Assembly: GCF_000202835.1 (NCBI RefSeq)
Contig: NC_015178.1
Span: forward strand, 124,001-188,000
Source of the DNA: Acidiphilium multivorum AIU301
GTDB taxonomy: Bacteria > Pseudomonadota > Alphaproteobacteria > Acetobacterales > Acetobacteraceae
Reading direction: 5' to 3'
DNA: 64,000 bases
Shown: piece after piece, positions 8,364-16,512 of the stretch
How the letters are laid out: the number at the start of each line of letters is the position of its first letter
Numbering within the stretch: position 1 is the first letter of the stretch
The notes under the pieces: generated by a model
Seen by the model: only the letters and a program-made list of their open reading frames with translations
Told to the model about the DNA's origin: nothing
Database searches by the model: none
Program-made: the position numbers and the translations under genes

Positions 8364-9451
8364 TTCATGTTCTCCGTTATTGTTTTTTCGGCCGGTTGTG
8401 CCGTCGCATCCACGGATGCCAGCTGCGTGGCGCGGGGCAACTCACGCACGATATGGTAGTTCGGGTCGCGGCGCTGCTTCAGCAAAGCCGGGATGATCTC
8501 CCGATAGGCGGCAAGGATGCTGGGATAAGGTTGCGGGCATTCCGCCTTGATCAGTTCATGCAAAGTAGGCAGCGCATGATAGGGCACCATCGGAAACATG
8601 TGGTGCTCAACGTGATAATTCATATTCCAGTAGACGAAGCGATTGATCGGGTTCATGTAGACGGTGCGGCTGTTCAGCCGATGGTCCAGCACGTCCTCGC
8701 AAAGCCCCGCATGCTGCGTCGCGCCATAGACGATGGAAAGCGCGCCGCCATAGAGCGTGGGCAGGCCCACGAGCATCGCCGGAATCCAGCTATGCAGGCC
8801 GAACGAGAGTGCTGCGACAGTGAGCAGAATGGCGATATAGATCCGCGCGACGAGAAACACTTTTTTCTGCTCCATCTTGGGGATGAAGGTCTCCTCCTCT
8901 GGAGCCAGCCGGCCGGACGCATGGATCGCAAGTTTTTGCAGCGCGAAAAAGCTCGATTTCAGGGCGAAGACATTGAGCAGGACGCCTACGAAATCTGGCG
9001 GCCGTTTGAAAGAAATCTCCGGGTCGCGCCCAACGATGATGGTGTCGGTATGGTGCCGCGTATGGCTCCACCGCCAGACCGTTGGTTCTCGCATGATCAT
9101 GAAACAGGCAAGCTGATAAACGGCGTTATTCATCCATGCCGTCTTAAAGGCCGTGCCATGGCCGCACTCGTGCCAGCGCGAGTCAGAGGCCGAACCATAG
9201 AGTACGCCGTAAACCGCAAAGAACGGAACCGCGAGCCAACTGCCCCAGAAATGGACACCGAGGATCGCGCAAACGAGCATGACGCCGAGCCAGATCACCG
9301 TGTCGCGGATGGCGGGGCCATCCTTGCGGCGCATCAGTTCTTTCATCTGCTTACGCGGAATAGGGTGCGCATACCAATTCCCCGAAGTGAGTCCTCGCTC
9401 CTCGGCACGATGTGCCTCCGCGCCCACCAAGCTGTAATCTCTGCGTTCCAT
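8348..9451 (-). CDS. Membrane di-iron fatty-acid-desaturase-type enzyme
   Basis: 367 aa from ATG 9451 (MERRDYSLVG). This ATG has GGAGG 8 nt upstream, and that sequence falls inside the alternative ATG at 9466. Three histidine boxes are present: HECGH (about residues 94-98), HTRHH (130-134) and HVEHH (280-284). Hydrophobic segments lie at about 50-85 and 205-245. The fold suggests desaturation, hydroxylation or demethylation of an aliphatic carbon at the inner membrane. It is fed by the adjacent Rieske ferredoxin and reductase. It is the first gene of the operon, and an IS1380 element ends 28 nt upstream. In a sugar/cyclitol-type operon a lipid substrate seems less likely than an alkyl or O-methyl group. 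Confidence 0.85.
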   Translation of the reverse strand: MERRDYSLVGAEAHRAEERGLTSGNWYAHPIPRKQMKELMRRKDGPAIRDTVIWLGVMLVCAILGVHFWGSWLAVPFFAVYGVLYGSASDSRWHECGHGTAFKTAWMNNAVYQLACFMIMREPTVWRWSHTRHHTDTIIVGRDPEISFKRPPDFVGVLLNVFALKSSFFALQKLAIHASGRLAPEEETFIPKMEQKKVFLVARIYIAILLTVAALSFGLHSWIPAMLVGLPTLYGGALSIVYGATQHAGLCEDVLDHRLNSRTVYMNPINRFVYWNMNYHVEHHMFPMVPYHALPTLHELIKAECPQPYPSILAAYREIIPALLKQRRDPNYHIVRELPRATQLASVDATAQPAEKTITENMKCPNG

Positions 9452-9479
9452 CACAATCGCCTCCATCGGCTTCCTCTAT

Positions 9480-11098
9480 CCTGAATTATGCACGAGGGTT
9501 GGCAGGCATGGCGTAAGCCGTTGATTTGATGTAAGAATTGGGTGTCGAGACCAAATCTTCATCAGCACGGAACGCGATGCCCGCCACGGTTGAAACTACC
9601 CCATGCCTCCCCGGTCTGTCACCTGTCGCCGGCAAACCGGTGCTGGCCCGCTTCGACGGCGAGATGCTGTCCTCTGACGGCGGTCTGCTGGCATTGCGCG
9701 AGGTCGAGAAGCGGCTGGGGATTGCCGCGCAGTTGGCGGCCTGCATCGATGATCCGCGCACGCCGGAGCGTGTCCAGCATGGGCTCGACGAGATCATTCG
9801 GTTTCGCATGTTGATGATCGCGGCCGGTTACGAGGATGGCAACGACGCCGACCGGTTGCGCAACGACCCGATGTTCAAACTCGCGATGGAGCGTCTGCCC
9901 GAGGCGGGCGATTTATGCTCGCAAGCGACGATTTCACGCACCGAGAATTTGCCCGGGCCTCGCGCGCTGCTGCGCATGGGCCTGGCGATGGTCGAGCATT
10001 ATTGCGCGAGTTTTCGCACCATACCCAACCGGGTCGTGCTCGATATCGACGATACCTTCGATGCCGCTCACGGCGCGCAGCAACTCTGCTTGTTCAACGC
10101 ACACCACGATGAGTACGGTTTCCAGCCGATTGTGGTATTCGACGGCGACGGCCGGATGCTCGCCGCGGTGCTGCGTCCGGCGTGTCGGCCAAAAGGGGCC
10201 CAGATCGTCAAATGGTTGCGCCGGCTGATCGACGCCATTCGCAGCCACTGGCCCCGCACCGCGATCATGCTGCGCGGTGATTCGCACTACTGCACGCCGG
10301 AGGTGCTGCGGTTCTGTCGGGCGCGTCGCCTCGATTACATCTTCGGCGTCGCACCGACCACGACGCTGCGCAAGCACGTCATCGCGCTGGAGGCCAGCAC
10401 CACGGCGCGCGCGCAACAAGCTCCGGGAGAGAAAATCCGGCGCTTCAAAGAGTTCAATGATGGCGCAGCAAGCTGGGACCGCGTCGAGCGGATCATCGCC
10501 CGCGTCGAGGCCGGGCCGCTGGGGGTCGATACCCGCTTCATCGTCACCAGCCTGAAGGCTGGTTCCCCGCGCACCCTGTATCAAGAGATCTACTGCGCGC
10601 GCGGCCAGGCCGAGAACCATATCAAGGCGTGGAAGACCCATCTTGCCGCCGACCGGACCTCGTGCTCGCGGGCCAGCGCCAACCAGATGCGCCTGTTTCT
10701 GCATATCGGCGCCTACTGGCTGATGTGGAGTTTGCGCTCCCTGATGCCGCGCCGGTCGCGCTGGCGTGGTATCCAGTTCGATACCCTGCGCCTGCGCCTG
10801 ATCAAACTCGCCGTCCGCCTCGAAACCCTGAAACGCTCGATCCGCCTGCATCTGCCGCGCTCAATGCCAGACCAGGCAATCCTCGGCTACGCCCTGGCCA
10901 GACTGCCCAGGCTGGTCATCTGATCACTGGGGCGTTTGCCCCGTCCGGTCCCGATCTCTGCCACATCCAACGCCAACACATCATAGAGCCTACCAAAACC
11001 AGCCAGGTTCGGCCGGTAAGCCGTCACGCCCGCACGATGTCAGGTTGAACAGCACGCCTGAGAAAAATCAGAGGAAATGCGCTCGTGAATAATCCCGG
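9480..11098 (+). mobile_element. IS1380-family insertion sequence, copy A (1619 bp)
   Basis: The boundaries come from comparison with copy B (12631-14249), which encodes an identical transposase. Imperfect terminal inverted repeats start CCTGAATTATGCACGAG on the left and CCGGGATTATTCACGAG on the right. A 4-bp target duplication CTAT is at 9476-9479 and 11099-11102. The insertion lies between the divergent catabolic operon (first ATG 9451) and the LacI-type regulator (ATG 11210). Confidence 0.93.
9538..10923 (+). CDS. IS1380-family transposase
   Basis: 461 aa; a shorter start at MPATVETT (9577) is possible. Typical IS1380 DDE features: FDGEMLSSDGGLLALRE near the N-terminus, DIDDTFDAAHG, ILRGDSHYC and a C-terminal QAENHIKAWK region holding the catalytic Glu. 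It is intact and identical to the copy at 12689-14074, so both insertions look recent and potentially active. Confidence 0.93.
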   Translation: MGVETKSSSARNAMPATVETTPCLPGLSPVAGKPVLARFDGEMLSSDGGLLALREVEKRLGIAAQLAACIDDPRTPERVQHGLDEIIRFRMLMIAAGYEDGNDADRLRNDPMFKLAMERLPEAGDLCSQATISRTENLPGPRALLRMGLAMVEHYCASFRTIPNRVVLDIDDTFDAAHGAQQLCLFNAHHDEYGFQPIVVFDGDGRMLAAVLRPACRPKGAQIVKWLRRLIDAIRSHWPRTAIMLRGDSHYCTPEVLRFCRARRLDYIFGVAPTTTLRKHVIALEASTTARAQQAPGEKIRRFKEFNDGAASWDRVERIIARVEAGPLGVDTRFIVTSLKAGSPRTLYQEIYCARGQAENHIKAWKTHLAADRTSCSRASANQMRLFLHIGAYWLMWSLRSLMPRRSRWRGIQFDTLRLRLIKLAVRLETLKRSIRLHLPRSMPDQAILGYALARLPRLVI

Positions 11099-11157
11099 CT
11101 ATGATCGTTATCTTTCCGCCCTATACTCGGAGATTGCCCCGTCCCTCCGGATCATTT

Positions 11158-11173
11158 TGATGGTTTCCCATCA
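11158..11173. promoter_or_regulatory. Palindrome TGATGG-N4-CCATCA, candidate operator
   Basis: A perfect 6+6 inverted repeat with a 4-bp spacer lies 37 bp upstream of the LacI-type regulator, in what was the shared promoter region before IS1380 inserted. The size and place suit a LacI-family operator. The regulator and its operator are now cut off from the minus-strand operon by 1.6 kb. Confidence 0.4.
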
Positions 11174-11209
11174 TTCAGCTATGTTTCAGGCAAAGCGGAG
11201 GAAGACAGA

Positions 11210-12223
11210 ATGGAACGGCGCAAAATCCGTATTGGGCTTGAAGATGTGGCGCAGCGCGCCGGCGTCGGGATTGCAACCGTCGACCGTGTGTTGAACGAGC
11301 GAGGAGGCGTTTCCGCCAAGGCCGAACAGCGCGTTCTCGAAGCCGCGAGGGCATTGGGACTTCGCCGCCAACTCCCTACACCCCATGCGCGGTCATTGCG
11401 CATCGAAGTCATCCTCGCACGCCCGACAACGCCCTTCATGAAGCGTTTGGGGATGGCCGTTGGCCAAGTTGCCGCAACTCTCGATCGATCCATTTCCATT
11501 CTGCGCACGAGCATCGACATGACCGATCCGTCGCGCGTCGCGCCTCGGATCAGAAGTTCGCGCGCTGACGGCATCATCATCTATTGCGAGGAGCAGCTTG
11601 AGAATATCGCGGCCATTCACGCCGCCACCACGGTTAGGCGTCCAGTGATCTGCGTCGTGACCGATGTGCCAGATTCACCACGCATCGCCTATGTCGGCAT
11701 CGATCATGGAAAAGCCGGACGCACGGCAGGATTCTTCGCAGCGCGCATGGGGCGCCAGCATGGCACCGCGCTCATTATCTCGACCAGCACGGGTTTTCGA
11801 GCCCATAAGCAGCGCATCGAGGGATTTCGTGATGCGCTCAACCTGCACGCGCCCGGCATCAAGATCGCGCCCGTGATGACAACGAACGACGAGGCCGAAC
11901 GCGCCTATCATTGCGTCATGCGGGCAATGCGCGACTGGTCTGACCTCGTGGCAATCTACAATACCGGCGGCGGCAATGAAGGGGTGGGTCACGCGCTGCA
12001 CGACGGTAAGCATGGCGATCCGGTCATTTTTATTGGCCACGAATTGACCGAAGAGAGCATTGGATTACTACGAGACGGCGTCATGACTCTCACCATTGAC
12101 CAAGCACCGGAATTGCAAGCGCGCTGCGCCATCGACCTCATGCTCAGCCATCTCGGCCGTGGTACGGACCAAGCAATGAGCAGCGAAATCGCTTTCAGCC
12201 TGCATACGATGGAGAATTGTTGA
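11210..12223 (+). CDS. LacI-family transcriptional regulator
   Basis: 337 aa. The N-terminal HTH is IGLEDVAQRAGVGIATVDRVLNE with the following hinge. The periplasmic-binding-protein-like effector domain runs from about residue 65 to the end. The TVDRVLN wording and the NTGGGNEGV segment resemble LacI-type regulators linked to rhizopine/inositol-like ligands. It is divergent from the catabolic operon, so it is the likely ligand-responsive controller. No nearby transporter is visible. Confidence 0.88.
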   Translation: MERRKIRIGLEDVAQRAGVGIATVDRVLNERGGVSAKAEQRVLEAARALGLRRQLPTPHARSLRIEVILARPTTPFMKRLGMAVGQVAATLDRSISILRTSIDMTDPSRVAPRIRSSRADGIIIYCEEQLENIAAIHAATTVRRPVICVVTDVPDSPRIAYVGIDHGKAGRTAGFFAARMGRQHGTALIISTSTGFRAHKQRIEGFRDALNLHAPGIKIAPVMTTNDEAERAYHCVMRAMRDWSDLVAIYNTGGGNEGVGHALHDGKHGDPVIFIGHELTEESIGLLRDGVMTLTIDQAPELQARCAIDLMLSHLGRGTDQAMSSEIAFSLHTMENC

Positions 12224-12239
12224 GAATGAATTCCCTTAG

Positions 12240-12380
12240 AACCTGAACAAAAAAGATAGTTGAGCGATTTCAGTTAGTTGTGATTCTGTTGGTTTGCAAC
12301 AACTGACGGAATCACGATGACTCGGACTGAAACCGCTCGGCGGCAATACTGCCGTGATGATCTTCGCTATGCAAGCAACC
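12240..12380 (+). mobile_element. 5' remnant of an IS5-family element
   Basis: From ATG 12317 the frame reads MTRTETARRQYCRDDLRYASN. This matches the opening of IS5-family (IS427-like) transposases, where RYASD is followed by LTDAEW. The frame then runs into unrelated metallo-beta-lactamase DNA at about 12380. The AT-rich 75 bp before the ATG is probably the element's left end; its exact tip is uncertain. Only about 140 bp remain. Confidence 0.55.
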
Positions 12381-12384
12381 CGAT

Positions 12385-12630
12385 CCGCGGCGCGCGGAAG
12401 GCAAGCACTGCAAGCTGCCGCATTGTTCGTGGATGACGTAGTCGGCGCCGGCCGCCGCGGCGAGCGCGCGGCCGGCGGAGCGGTGATCGGCATGCAGATG
12501 CGTGTCGATCACGAGACGGATCGGCGTCGCCGAGGTCGATGCGGCCAGCAAATAGGGCTCGATCGGGAATAGCGGGTCGACGACCACGCCGGCCCCTTGC
12601 CGACACAGTCGAGCAGATAGGAGGTCCTAG
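12385..12630 (-). pseudogene. Metallo-beta-lactamase-fold hydrolase remnant
   Basis: The minus strand reads TSYLLD..., then VVDPLFPIEPYL and the zinc motif THLHADH followed by RSAGRALAAAAGADYVIHE. This matches the persulfide-dioxygenase/ETHE1-like MBL group. The frame shifts more than once and the gene is cut on one side by the IS5 remnant and on the other by IS1380 copy B. No functional protein is possible. Confidence 0.65.
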
Positions 12631-14249
12631 CCTGAATTATGCACGAGGGTTGGCAGGCATGGCGTAAGCCGTTGATTTGATGTAAGAATTGGGTGTCGAG
12701 ACCAAATCTTCATCAGCACGGAACGCGATGCCCGCCACGGTTGAAACTACCCCATGCCTCCCCGGTCTGTCACCTGTCGCCGGCAAACCGGTGCTGGCCC
12801 GCTTCGACGGCGAGATGCTGTCCTCTGACGGCGGTCTGCTGGCATTGCGCGAGGTCGAGAAGCGGCTGGGGATTGCCGCGCAGTTGGCGGCCTGCATCGA
12901 TGATCCGCGCACGCCGGAGCGTGTCCAGCATGGGCTCGACGAGATCATTCGGTTTCGCATGTTGATGATCGCGGCCGGTTACGAGGATGGCAACGACGCC
13001 GACCGGTTGCGCAACGACCCGATGTTCAAACTCGCGATGGAGCGTCTGCCCGAGGCGGGCGATTTATGCTCGCAAGCGACGATTTCACGCACCGAGAATT
13101 TGCCCGGGCCTCGCGCGCTGCTGCGCATGGGCCTGGCGATGGTCGAGCATTATTGCGCGAGTTTTCGCACCATACCCAACCGGGTCGTGCTCGATATCGA
13201 CGATACCTTCGATGCCGCTCACGGCGCGCAGCAACTCTGCTTGTTCAACGCACACCACGATGAGTACGGTTTCCAGCCGATTGTGGTATTCGACGGCGAC
13301 GGCCGGATGCTCGCCGCGGTGCTGCGTCCGGCGTGTCGGCCAAAAGGGGCCCAGATCGTCAAATGGTTGCGCCGGCTGATCGACGCCATTCGCAGCCACT
13401 GGCCCCGCACCGCGATCATGCTGCGCGGTGATTCGCACTACTGCACGCCGGAGGTGCTGCGGTTCTGTCGGGCGCGTCGCCTCGATTACATCTTCGGCGT
13501 CGCACCGACCACGACGCTGCGCAAGCACGTCATCGCGCTGGAGGCCAGCACCACGGCGCGCGCGCAACAAGCTCCGGGAGAGAAAATCCGGCGCTTCAAA
13601 GAGTTCAATGATGGCGCAGCAAGCTGGGACCGCGTCGAGCGGATCATCGCCCGCGTCGAGGCCGGGCCGCTGGGGGTCGATACCCGCTTCATCGTCACCA
13701 GCCTGAAGGCTGGTTCCCCGCGCACCCTGTATCAAGAGATCTACTGCGCGCGCGGCCAGGCCGAGAACCATATCAAGGCGTGGAAGACCCATCTTGCCGC
13801 CGACCGGACCTCGTGCTCGCGGGCCAGCGCCAACCAGATGCGCCTGTTTCTGCATATCGGCGCCTACTGGCTGATGTGGAGTTTGCGCTCCCTGATGCCG
13901 CGCCGGTCGCGCTGGCGTGGTATCCAGTTCGATACCCTGCGCCTGCGCCTGATCAAACTCGCCGTCCGCCTCGAAACCCTGAAACGCTCGATCCGCCTGC
14001 ATCTGCCGCGCTCAATGCCAGACCAGGCAATCCTCGGCTACGCCCTGGCCAGACTGCCCAGGCTGGTCATCTGATCACTGGGGCGTTTGCCCCGTCCGGT
14101 CCCGATCTCTGCCACATCCAACGCCAACACATCATAGAGCCTACCAAAACCAGCCAGGTTCGGCCGGTAAGCCGTCACGCCCGCACGATGTCAGGTTGAA
14201 CAGCACGCCTGAGAAAAATCAGAGGAAATGCGCTCGTGAATAATCCCGG
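12631..14249 (+). mobile_element. IS1380-family insertion sequence, copy B (1619 bp)
   Basis: Same ends and same transposase as copy A. It has its own 4-bp target duplication, CTAG, at 12627-12630 and 14250-14253. The separate duplications show independent insertion, not two halves of a composite transposon. It lies in the metallo-beta-lactamase remnant. Confidence 0.93.
12689..14074 (+). CDS. IS1380-family transposase (second copy)
   Basis: 461 aa, identical to the protein at 9538-10923, with the same FDGEMLSSDGG, DIDDTF and RGDSHYC motifs. It is intact. Two identical direct copies 3151 bp apart allow recombination that would delete the LacI-type regulator. Confidence 0.93.
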   Translation: MGVETKSSSARNAMPATVETTPCLPGLSPVAGKPVLARFDGEMLSSDGGLLALREVEKRLGIAAQLAACIDDPRTPERVQHGLDEIIRFRMLMIAAGYEDGNDADRLRNDPMFKLAMERLPEAGDLCSQATISRTENLPGPRALLRMGLAMVEHYCASFRTIPNRVVLDIDDTFDAAHGAQQLCLFNAHHDEYGFQPIVVFDGDGRMLAAVLRPACRPKGAQIVKWLRRLIDAIRSHWPRTAIMLRGDSHYCTPEVLRFCRARRLDYIFGVAPTTTLRKHVIALEASTTARAQQAPGEKIRRFKEFNDGAASWDRVERIIARVEAGPLGVDTRFIVTSLKAGSPRTLYQEIYCARGQAENHIKAWKTHLAADRTSCSRASANQMRLFLHIGAYWLMWSLRSLMPRRSRWRGIQFDTLRLRLIKLAVRLETLKRSIRLHLPRSMPDQAILGYALARLPRLVI

Positions 14250-14254
14250 CTAGT

Positions 14255-14431
14255 GTCAGCCCGATCATCGCCGGGACGATAAATGTGTACGCGGCGGTGG
14301 AAAAGCTAGGCCTGCGCGGATCACATCTCGCTGAAAATCAACACCGATTCTTTATTGCAAGAGTGAAACTCGAAGGATTCAATAATCCCGTCGATAGAAT
14401 GCTGCGGATCGCAAGTGTCATCAACGTGTAA
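14255..14431 (+). other. Short open fragment beside IS1380 copy B; no gene recognised from 14432 to 14661
   Basis: An open frame begins at the IS edge (SPIIAGTINVYAAVEKLGLRG...) and ends at TAA 14429-14431 without a good start codon. Its composition looks protein-like, but I do not recognise a family. It may be the tail of a broken gene. From 14432 to 14661 I see only AT-richer intergenic DNA. Confidence 0.25.
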
Positions 14432-14661
14432 TACGATAGCTTCTTGCAACCCAAACTTGCGGCACCTTAAATCTTCACCTGTTTGGGGATTTCCTAAACG
14501 CAGACCAGTGAGCAGGTTGCGGCTCCCGCCATAGGACGGTGAATTCTAAACGACGGATGAATAAAGCACTCGGCATTGTTGCACTGATCTGCAAAGCCGG
14601 AGATAAGTCCAAGGAGAAACATAACGCACTTTTAATTACGCCCACATATTCGAATCCGCTT

Positions 14662-14958
14662 TTATTTTGTTCCGCCATCCCTGAGCGTCGCGGCTTCATT
14701 GCCCCGCATTGCCCGCCGGGTCTCAATCAGCCGCCGCATGGCGTTTGCCCAGAACTCAACCAGCGATTCATTCGCAAAGAGAACCTCATTCACATCGCCG
14801 GGGAGACCAATCTCCTTCAACGCGATCGCGGTTTCGACGGCGCTACGGATGAACTCGGCTCGATTCTCATCATCGCCGAGAACCTTATCCAGGCGCTCTA
14901 CGGTCGAAGCATCCAACCTCAATGTCGTTGCAATCGTCAGTCGCTTAGGTCGTGCCAT
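14662..14958 (-). CDS. Ribbon-helix-helix (CopG-like) DNA-binding protein
   Basis: 98 aa from MARPKRLTIATTLRLD. The start was chosen because the beta strand TIATTLRLD begins the RHH fold at once. Helices follow in STVERLDKVLG and RAEFIRSAVETAIALKE. The C-terminal half (FANESLVEFWANAMRRLIE) has no clear family. It is divergent from virB1, with palindromic sites between. It is a likely repressor of itself and the transfer operon, or an accessory DNA-binding protein. Confidence 0.7.
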   Translation of the reverse strand: MARPKRLTIATTLRLDASTVERLDKVLGDDENRAEFIRSAVETAIALKEIGLPGDVNEVLFANESLVEFWANAMRRLIETRRAMRGNEAATLRDGGTK

Positions 14959-15003
14959 CTCGTGACGATAAGGCAACCCTATTGTTTTCAGCAAATAGAT
15001 GTC

Positions 15004-15060
15004 TCTTATAATTTTTCTGGCCACCTTTTATTGACTTTTAAGATACCTCTTATAAGAATG
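15004..15060. promoter_or_regulatory. Candidate operator pair and promoter region for the virB operon
   Basis: A perfect palindrome TCTTATAAGA is at 15048-15057 and a partial copy TCTTATAATT at 15004-15013. They are 44 bp apart, close to four helical turns. A TTGACT (15031-15036) lies between them. The AT-rich sequence stands out from its GC-rich surroundings and sits between the RHH gene and virB1, as expected for RHH-controlled transfer promoters. Confidence 0.45.
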
Positions 15061-15092
15061 CAACTCGTGCTTGCTGTCACCCGATCTCGACC

Positions 15093-15830
15093 ATGTTTTG
15101 CACAGGAGCCAGCAGCTTGCTGATCACCCCGGCTCATTTCCTCGTGCTCGCAAGTCGATGCGCCTCTGACGTCGCACCAACGACGCTAGCCGCGGTTGCA
15201 GGTGCCGAATCGGGGTTCAACACATTGGCGATTCACGACAACACGACGCGTCAGACCGTGCGGCCGCAAGGTGCCCATGGCGCCATTGCCGTTGCCACAC
15301 AGCTGATTGCCGCTGGGCATTCAGTTGATCTCGGCCTCATGCAGATCGACAGCGCGAACCTCGCCCGCCTGGGCCTGACGATCGCCACGGCATTCGACGC
15401 TTGCGCATCGGTGCGAGCAGCCGGGAAACTCCTAGTGCAGGACTACCAGCGGCCGGCCGGGCAGGGGCGCCAAGCGGCCCTCCTGGCGGCGCTGTCACGC
15501 TACAATACGGGTTCGGCCTGGGAAGGCTTCCAGAACGGTTATGTCAGCCGCGTCGTCTCAACCGCCAAATACCTTGTACCGGCAATCGATCCAGCAGATG
15601 GCGTAACAGCTCCAAGGGCAAGCAGCGCGAAATCCAGCCAACCTACCACCCTCTCAAATTCACCTGTCCCTCGGCATGCGCCTGCCTGGGATGTGTTCCC
15701 GAACTCGATCGGTCCGGCTGGCTTCGCGTCGGCGCATGCGGTGACACTTCAAGCGTCCCGCGCTTCTGGCCCCAGCGGCCGGGCTCAACCCTCAAAACAG
15801 GAAACTCACGGTGAAACAAAGGCTCACTAA
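15093..15830 (+). CDS. virB1: VirB1-type lytic transglycosylase
   Basis: 245 aa. Lysozyme-like fold with catalytic Glu in VAGAESGFN, then DLGLMQID and SRYNTG, as in the VirB1/SLT family. The C-terminal third is Ser/Pro/Ala-rich. It opens the murein wall for pore assembly in the periplasm. The export signal is weak near the N-terminus. It overlaps virB2 by 20 nt. Confidence 0.88.
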   Translation: MFCTGASSLLITPAHFLVLASRCASDVAPTTLAAVAGAESGFNTLAIHDNTTRQTVRPQGAHGAIAVATQLIAAGHSVDLGLMQIDSANLARLGLTIATAFDACASVRAAGKLLVQDYQRPAGQGRQAALLAALSRYNTGSAWEGFQNGYVSRVVSTAKYLVPAIDPADGVTAPRASSAKSSQPTTLSNSPVPRHAPAWDVFPNSIGPAGFASAHAVTLQASRASGPSGRAQPSKQETHGETKAH

Positions 15831-16176
15831 GCTGCGCGATCGCGCGGCAAATTTCGCGGCTGGGACGGTTTCAAAAATAGATCGAGGGGCATGGATCCAT
15901 CCCGCCGTCCTTGTGACGGCCGGCCTCCTCCTGCCCGCCGTGGCCCATGCGCAGGTCGTTTCCGGTGGCACCAGCCCCACAACCATCATCGACAACATCG
16001 CGACATTCATCCTCGGCCCATTCGGCGAGGGAGTTGCCGTACTCGCCGTGGCCGCAGTCGGCTTCATGTGCTGGACCGGCCGCATGGGCTTCCATGCGAT
16101 CGGCTGGCTCGCGGCCGGCCTGGTGCTGGTGTTTGGCAGCTCCTACCTCGTGACAACCTTCGTGGGCGGTGGCTGA
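15811..16176 (+). CDS. virB2: VirB2/TrbC-family pilin subunit
   Basis: 121 aa from GTG 15811. A long cytoplasmic leader, then a hydrophobic signal ending LLPAVAHAQ (probable cleavage after AHA), and two hydrophobic helices in the mature part (IIDNIATFILGPFGEGVAVL and GWLAAGLVLVFGSSYLV). This is the classic VirB2 layout. It forms the conjugative pilus. Confidence 0.88.
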   Translation: MKQRLTKLRDRAANFAAGTVSKIDRGAWIHPAVLVTAGLLLPAVAHAQVVSGGTSPTTIIDNIATFILGPFGEGVAVLAVAAVGFMCWTGRMGFHAIGWLAAGLVLVFGSSYLVTTFVGGG

Positions 16177-16179
16177 GCG

Positions 16180-16512
16180 ATGACCGAGCGGCAGCGCGAT
16201 CCGCTATTTGTCGCCGCGACAAGGCCCGCGCTGTTTCTCGGGCTGCCGATCGAGATGGCCGTGGTGATCATCATGATCGGCGCCATGATCGTCATCTTTG
16301 GACACAATCCCTTTTATCTGACGCTGGTGCTGCCGCTCTGGTTCGGGGCGCGCTGGCTCGTTCGATACGACTACAACGCTCCCCGTGTGGCATGGCTGTG
16401 GTTCCGCACCAAGGCCACCGGCGCCGGTGAAAATCAGGCTTGGGGCGGGGCGTCCCCCGCGCCGTTCCCGATGAAGGTCCAGAAGGGCAGGGGGATGCGC
16501 GATGCCGGGTAA
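16180..16512 (+). CDS. virB3: VirB3-like membrane protein
   Basis: 110 aa beginning MTERQRDPLFVAATRPAL, the conserved VirB3 opening (DPLF...TRP). Two adjacent transmembrane segments follow (about 20-60). Inner-membrane component that works with VirB4. It overlaps virB4 by 11 nt. Confidence 0.9.
   Translation: MTERQRDPLFVAATRPALFLGLPIEMAVVIIMIGAMIVIFGHNPFYLTLVLPLWFGARWLVRYDYNAPRVAWLWFRTKATGAGENQAWGGASPAPFPMKVQKGRGMRDAG

Noticed and set aside
9480-14249. Composite transposon formed by the two IS1380 copies carrying the LacI-type gene
   Set aside because: Each copy has its own 4-bp duplication (CTAT, CTAG), which shows separate insertions.
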